DNA of 26,236 bases from Liolophura sinensis (Eukaryota; Mollusca; Polyplacophora; Chitonida; Chitonidae), in assembly GCF_032854445.1 (NCBI RefSeq), contig NC_088303.1, positions 28,997,265-29,023,500 on the forward strand, read 5' to 3'. Numbering within the stretch: the stretch's first letter is position 1; every line of letters begins with the position of its first letter. The notes beneath the pieces are model-generated. The model was not told where the DNA came from, did not search any database, and saw only the letters and a list, made by a program, of their open reading frames with translations. Positions 21,252-26,236 of the stretch are shown one piece after another. The translations under genes and the position numbers were made by a program.

Positions 21252-22076
21252 GACTACATGTCATAATATTGCTATAAGACAATAGGTGATGATGTTGCAT
21301 AGAATATGTGTTAGCCTGACTGTGAGATAACCCAGAAATTGAAGACTATATATGATAATATAGCCATACGACAATATGTGATAATATTGCCATAAGACTC
21401 CATGTGATAATGTTGCATACAATATGTGTTAGCCTGACTGTGAGATAACCCAGAAATTGAAGACTATATCTGATAATATTGCTATACGACAATATGTGAT
21501 AATATTGCCATAAGACTACTTGTGATAATTTGGCAATTGCACAATAGTTAGCCTGACTGTGAGATAACCCAGAAATTGAAGACTATATATGATAATATTG
21601 CTATACAACAATATGTGATAATATTGCCATAAGATTACATGTGATAATGTTGCATACAATATGTGTTAGCCTGACTGTGAGATAACCCAGAAATTGAAGA
21701 CTATATATGATCATATTGCTATACGACAATGTGATAATATTGCCATAAGACTCCATGTGATAATATTGCATACAATATGTGTTAGCCTGACCGTGAGATA
21801 ACCCAGAAATTGAAGACTATATATGATAATATTGCCATATGACAATATGTGATAATATTGCCATAAGACTCCATGTGATAATGTTGCATACAATATGTGT
21901 TAGCCTGACCGTGAGATAACCCAGAAATTGAAGACTATATGTGATAATATTGCTATACAACAATATGTGATAATATTGCTATAAGACTACATGTGATAAT
22001 ATTGCCATAAAACTATATTTAATAATATTGCTGTAAGACTATGAGTATATGTGATAATATTGCTGGTGTAGTACTA
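21252..22076. repeat. 118-bp minisatellite with nested sub-repeats
   Basis: The anchor TTAGCCTGAC(T/C)GTGAGATAA occurs at 21311, 21429, 21548, 21666, 21782 and 21900, spacing 116-119 bp. Each unit also holds three or four copies of a ~25 bp motif like ATGTGATAATATTGCCATAA, so this is a higher-order repeat. The right edge decays into plain ~25 bp units up to about 22060. The short frame over it (21711-21893) is a by-product of the repeat. Confidence 0.95.
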
Positions 22077-23499
22077 TACATTTGATTTCTGTGAGATAAT
22101 CCACATACAGCTGATCCACATGTGCAGCACTGTCACATAGCAAAGTGTCAGCATACAGACATCGGGTCACTCCTGATATCACATATGCCTCATCAAATCC
22201 ATCCTTGTCTAATCCATCTTTGGACAATTTTTGCACTCAGTTGCATTTTTGGATCAAATATGCATACATGTATATCTTAGGTTTGGGATTGTGATAAACA
22301 TGTACAAAGGTGGGCATTATCATTCTCTTATGTGGTTTTATTTTTTATTTTTTTTACCCTAATGTAGAAAGACAAAGGTCACAGCGGCTTTATTATATAC
22401 TGCGTGCATTAGACATTATTTTCTCCAGATATATTTAAAATTTATTCCATTTTTTAAAATAACGTGTGCCTGTATGACAATATTTTGGGCCATACAAGGC
22501 TGTACATGTGAGTTCTTGGAAACGAATCAAGTGCGTTGTACACATCAACTTGTTCAGGTTTTCAGGCCAAAATTTTGAGCCTTTTGAAGACCAGGATCTT
22601 GAAAATGATAATTCCATTTCAGGTGTAAAATGCAATTTAAAAAAAAAAAATTAGAGAGAAAAACCCTAATTGTCAACCTCTGTCAGAAAACAGAAGGTAT
22701 TAACTTAATGTTTATCAATTGATTTATTTCTTTATTTGATTGTAACTAAATGTCATTCCTATATATTTTAAGAATCTATAATGTGAATAACCCAGTGTTA
22801 TGTACATGTAAGTACATACATGTGCAAATACCTATAGCTACATTTTACAGGCAATGGTTTCACTATTTTATTTGTTATATATACATTTGAAAGCGAAAGA
22901 TGTGCGTTATGATTGGAGGGCTCACATTTCCTTTCTAAGCATATTATGTAAAGCTCCGAATGCAAAAATATTAATAATACAAGGCAATTAGCTTAGATTT
23001 AAAGGAAAAAATCTTACCTGTTTGCCTTCTTGCCTATAAGTAAGATCAAAGTAACTAGACTAGAAATATGCCTCTAGCTATACCAGTAATGGTGAGATGA
23101 GTTCTAAGAAGATGCAATTGATGACCTAGCTGGTGAATGGGGTTACAGACTGTAGCTCCGCTTTAGCCACTAGTTTGACCTGCACAGCCCATGCAGTCGT
23201 CCCAGGAAAGTTGTTGTCAGCTCTGTGGCTGAGGACTAAGGGGGTGGACTTATTAGTGGCAGATGAGTGCAGTGTGCAACTGGTTTGTTGAGGAAGGTGT
23301 GCAAACTGCTTGGAATGTGTGCTGTGGGATAGCTCAACCGTTAGTGCTACAGTATAACTTGTAGGGAACAATTTGATAGATAGAGGGAGGCGATAGTCAA
23401 GCACATGGGGGAGCAGGAGAAAAGAGCCTTAATACTAGATACCAGGGTTAGTTATAACCACAGTCAGAGGAGATTACCAGGCATGGGGATAATTAAAGA
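22077..23499. other. Non-coding stretch, no gene seen
   Basis: A - strand open frame at 23126-23404 lacks any recognisable domain and its composition is not clearly coding. No SINE with tail or duplication was found. TACATGTA occurs at 22264-22271 and again near 22803. Confidence 0.5.
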
Positions 23500-23712
23500 A
23501 TGTATGGGATAACTCAGAAATATGAGGTTACTAAATTAAATGACTCAGCGTGTAAGGAATAAATGAATCACGTGGGATAACTCTAGTATATAAGATCATG
23601 CAGGAATAACACATGGCTTTATTGATAAAGTATGATACAACGTTAAGAATATGAGATAACTCAAGAGTATTGGATAGGCCAGGAATATTGGATACCCCAG
23701 GAATATGGAAAT
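23500..23712. repeat. Degenerate GATAACTCAGGAATAT-type array
   Basis: Irregular repeats of a short motif: GGGATAACTCAGAAATATGA, GTGGGATAACTCTAGTATAT, GAGATAACTCAAGAGTATTG, GGATAGGCCAGGAATATTGG, GGATACCCCAGGAATATGG. The motif resembles GTGAGATAACCCAGAAATTG in the minisatellite 1.4-2 kb to the left. Confidence 0.6.
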
Positions 23713-24787
23713 GTGAAGGTGGTGCTCAGGTCTGTTTCATTTTTCTGAGCTTAGCTTTAAAAATATAAACAGATCGGTACTTTTTCCATTGGTAGGCTTG
23801 AGTCAGCTGCACCTGGCATTGTCCTGAAACAGATAAAATGCATTTAAACACATTCATTGAGTACAATGTTAAGGCCCTGAGAAATGACAAGTTTGTGCTT
23901 TGAACCATGATAATGTTAACAAGCTGTCAGAATCACTGAAGAAAGCCCTGTTTTTTGATAGCATCACCGTCAAAACGACAAAGGTTCCAGGTTAAGGAAT
24001 TTAATAATTCTGAGTGGGTAATGAAGATGCAAATGGAGAAATATGACAAAGCCATCTCAAAGCTATAATAAGTACTATACAAGGAACTTGTATATGTATG
24101 TTGTGTGACTGGGAGTTTGGCATGAAGGGGCCATGTCAGATGATTTCATAATATGAAGAATAGAACGGAATGTTGTGATCTTTCTTTTTTTGTTTTTAGC
24201 CGTGTAAATTAAAACCCACATCCTGGAAGTTTTAAAGTGATTCCATTTCTTTTAAAATTAAGATGTTCATCCTTGAAAGAGAAAAGCTTGATAGACAGAT
24301 TGTTTATGACAGCTTTTGGAATACTGTGGGAAAATCGTGATTTTCATGTGTCTGTAGGTACATGCCCGCATCATGGGGTGTGCTCATGTGCCTTAGTCTT
24401 TAATGTATTGTGATGTAAACTTGAGAGCGATCTGTATCAAAACTACATATAATGACTGTTTAAATTTGGTATAGGACTGTTTGCCAGTTAGTTGTCATGA
24501 TTGGTTTAAGTTTTTTAGAACAGTGCTTTACATTTCTGTTTTTTAATTTTATTACATTTACAGATTTTAGACTTCAGATTGTATGAGTGTGAGCAGGTCT
24601 GCAATGACCAGTATAATTTGTGTGTGTGAGTATATATCTCCCTATTTTCTAATACATATATCAGGGACGGGCTTATGTATTTTGTACACAAATGTATGCT
24701 TTGCATCAATCTAGTTCAGAGCCTACATGTACTTGTATAACTGTACATATGAAGATACACAAGTACAGAGACAACATTAAAGTCTAA
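23713..24787. other. Non-coding stretch, nothing recognised
   Basis: AT-rich; T-rich tracts followed by AG (for example near 24200) do not open onto a supported reading frame. No repeat family identified apart from short low-complexity runs. Confidence 0.5.
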
Positions 24788-24908
24788 GCGGTGGAAATCC
24801 GCCCTGCAAAAAGGAGGCACATTACATGCACTCTAAAGGATTCCTTCGTCATCATATGACTGAAAAATTGTTAAGTACGACGTTAAACCCCAAGCACACA
24901 CTCACTCA
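24788..24908 (+). mobile_element. 5'-truncated SINE, family 2
   Basis: AAGCGGTGGAAATCCGCCCT, GGCACATTACATGCACTCTA, AAGGATTCCTTCGTCATCAT, TACGACGTTAAACCCCAAGC and a CACTCACTCA tail. Matches the 3' third of the complete copy at 25093-25469 in the opposite orientation. No flanking duplication seen. Confidence 0.85.
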
Positions 24909-25490
24909 TATTGGCAAAGTGTCTATTCAAGCATATGCTGAAGGCATTATTCTGTGGTAGACTGATAAAATTATACTTTTTGTGAAGCCCTAAAACTGGC
25001 CAATCCAACCAACGTTTTATCTCCAAAATCAAATTTAAAATATGCATGAATTGCACTGAACATTGCTCTTTCCTATGCAAAAATGTTGAGGACGTGAGTG
25101 AGTGCTTGGGGTTTGTTGTATTTAATAATTTTTCAATGTCGTATTTAATAACTTTTCAATCAAATGACGATGAAGGAATCCTTAGAGTGCATGTAATGTG
25201 CCTTCTTGTTGCAGGACGGCTTTTCACCGCTCTTTTATCTAGTGCTGCTTTACTGAAATGCCTTACCGAAGGCAAGTAAGCCGCCCTGCCCTAGCCATTA
25301 TACTGATACGGGTCAACCAGTGATTGCACTATCCCCTTCATGCTGAACGCCAAGCAAGGAAGTTACAACTTCCTCTTTTGAAGTCTTAGGTGTGACTCGA
25401 CCCAGGATTGACCCTTGATCTACCGCTCCCGAAGCGGACGCTCTACCAACTGCGCTATCGGGGTCCAGTAAAAATGTTGAGGAATTAGGG
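24908..25490 (+). repeat. ~190-bp interspersed repeat, copy D, split by a SINE
   Basis: The left part (24908-25092) runs from TTGGCAAAGTGTCTATTCAA to AAAAATGTTGAGGA; the right part resumes at 25470 with AAAAATGTTGAGGA and ATTAGGG. The 14 bp at the break are duplicated, as expected for a SINE target-site duplication. Copies B and C show the uninterrupted GTTGAGGAATTAGGG, which confirms the empty-site structure. Confidence 0.9.
25093..25469 (-). mobile_element. Full-length tRNA-derived SINE, family 2
   Basis: The reverse strand begins GGACCCCGATAGCGCAGTTG (A box), then CCGCTTCGGGAGCGG, a complete anticodon-arm-like hairpin, and a damaged B box GGGTCAATCC. The body ends AACCCCAAGCACTCACTCAC. 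Flanked by the exact 14 bp duplication AAAAATGTTGAGGA at 25079-25092 and 25470-25483. Near the 3' end a ~22 bp stretch (TTGAAAA(G/A)TTATTAAATAC) is tandemly duplicated. The head resembles a tRNA with a TTCGGGA anticodon loop but is not a functional tRNA. Confidence 0.95.
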
Positions 25491-26236
25491 AAATCAATTA
25501 TAACCAATCAGGTTTCAGTTATTTCTATAAACTGAAAATGCACCTGTTTCTGCTGAAATCACCTGAACTGAGTTTTGCCTTTCAGCCATGCATCAGTGGG
25601 GTACAGGTGATTCAACAATGCATTTCTGGCTGCTCTAACACAGTACATTCCATGGCCTCTTAATTAAGAATTCCTGATAACTGGTAAAGATGATTTACTG
25701 GGTGCATAACCAACCAGTACATCAGAAACAAATGTCTGTGGCCATTTAGGCCTGTTTTTGACCCGTCTTCCTGAGTAACCCTGATTAGATTGGTGCTCAG
25801 TGCGCAAAATTTCAAAGTAAGTTTTTTTTTAATGAAAGTTTTTTTTAATGAACGTCCTTGGCAGTGGTAAGTGGTGGCATGGTGAAGTGGTGACATGGTG
25901 AAGTGTAACACACTTGCTTGGAACAAGTTTATGTTAGTCATGATACTGACAGCGTTTTACTGTTTACATTGCATATACAGCTTTGTGTGCTTGTTTCTAG
26001 CTACTGTGTCACTAGTAGCACATTCACAGAAGTTGTAAACAGGTACATGCGTAGTTACTGCAGCTATTCATAATCCACGGTCTATTTAATGTTCGCTACA
26101 AATCTGTTTAAGTTCGTCCTCGCCCTGTAGCTTGACATTTATCTTGGTTTACAGGTAAGGTAGACGATCTGTTTAACCTAAGTTTATACCTGCCCACTTT
26201 CCGTTAAGTACAGGTTAATAATTCTGCCCACCTGTA
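25491..26236. other. Right edge, no gene seen
   Basis: No exon with a family match. The final ~80 bases contain several CCTGCCCAC/ACAGGT-type motifs, including TACAGGT...ACCTGTA as a 7 bp inverted pair (26209-26236); too little is visible to name an element. Confidence 0.45.

Noticed and set aside
21252-22076. CRISPR-like appearance of regularly spaced repeats (also the 55 bp array)
   Set aside because: Units are contiguous tandem copies without unique spacers, and the genome is eukaryotic.
23126-23404. 92-codon ORF on the - strand
   Set aside because: No domain, no signal peptide, no supporting splice sites; likely chance opening in a slightly GC-richer patch.
25046-25279. 77-codon ORF on the + strand
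   Set aside because: It runs antisense through the family-2 SINE and the flanking repeat.
25395-25469. tRNA gene on the - strand (A box, anticodon-like hairpin with TTCGGGA loop)
   Set aside because: The acceptor ends do not pair, the B box has lost a base, and the sequence continues into a SINE body with a 14 bp flanking duplication. It is the head of a SINE.
26209-26236. TACAGGT...ACCTGTA as a possible transposon end
   Set aside because: The 7 bp inverted pair is too short and cut by the window edge.

Overview
This is eukaryotic (animal) genomic DNA: AT-rich, with short exons bounded by GT-AG introns, tRNA-derived SINEs with target-site duplications, and many microsatellites. Conserved protein fragments, SINE tails ending in the motif CGTTAAACCCCAAGCACTCACTC, and an excess of the palindrome TACATGTA suggest a marine lophotrochozoan (mollusc- or brachiopod-like). 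That placement is inference from remembered patterns, and no species can be named.

Layout. (1) 546-4024, + strand: six consecutive exons of the DEAH-box splicing helicase PRP16/DHX38. They cover helicase motifs IV, V and VI and the start of the winged-helix region. The 5' part of the gene lies left of the window, and no further exon could be found to the right. Intron 1 is full of SINE copies. The intron before exon 3 carries five exact-period (55 bp) copies of its own 3' splice site plus the first ~28 nt of the exon, each ending in an in-frame stop. (2) 4025-13161: no recognisable gene. It holds SINE copies, an older ~190 bp interspersed repeat, and a possible ~2 kb DNA element with CCTTGA-rich ends that contains two head-on SINEs. 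(3) 13162-15309, - strand: one uninterrupted 715-codon exon for a type I membrane protein with signal peptide, 14 leucine-rich repeats, LRR cysteine caps, an FN3-like domain, a transmembrane segment and a PDZ-ligand C-terminus. A strong splice acceptor lies one base before its ATG. (4) 15.3-26.2 kb: mostly repeats, with one weak orphan exon candidate at 15633, a 118 bp minisatellite at 21.3-22.1 kb with a degenerate relative at 23.5 kb, and at the right end a second tRNA-derived SINE family. One copy of that family is inserted, with a 14 bp duplication, into the ~190 bp repeat.

The two recognisable genes have unrelated functions: a nuclear spliceosomal ATPase and a cell-surface adhesion or receptor-type protein. 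If DHX38 continues beyond the window, the LRR gene is nested antisense inside a >22 kb DHX38 intron. The strongest item is the tandem array of decoy acceptors inside the gene for a splicing-fidelity helicase, which would give truncated, probably NMD-sensitive transcripts if used.
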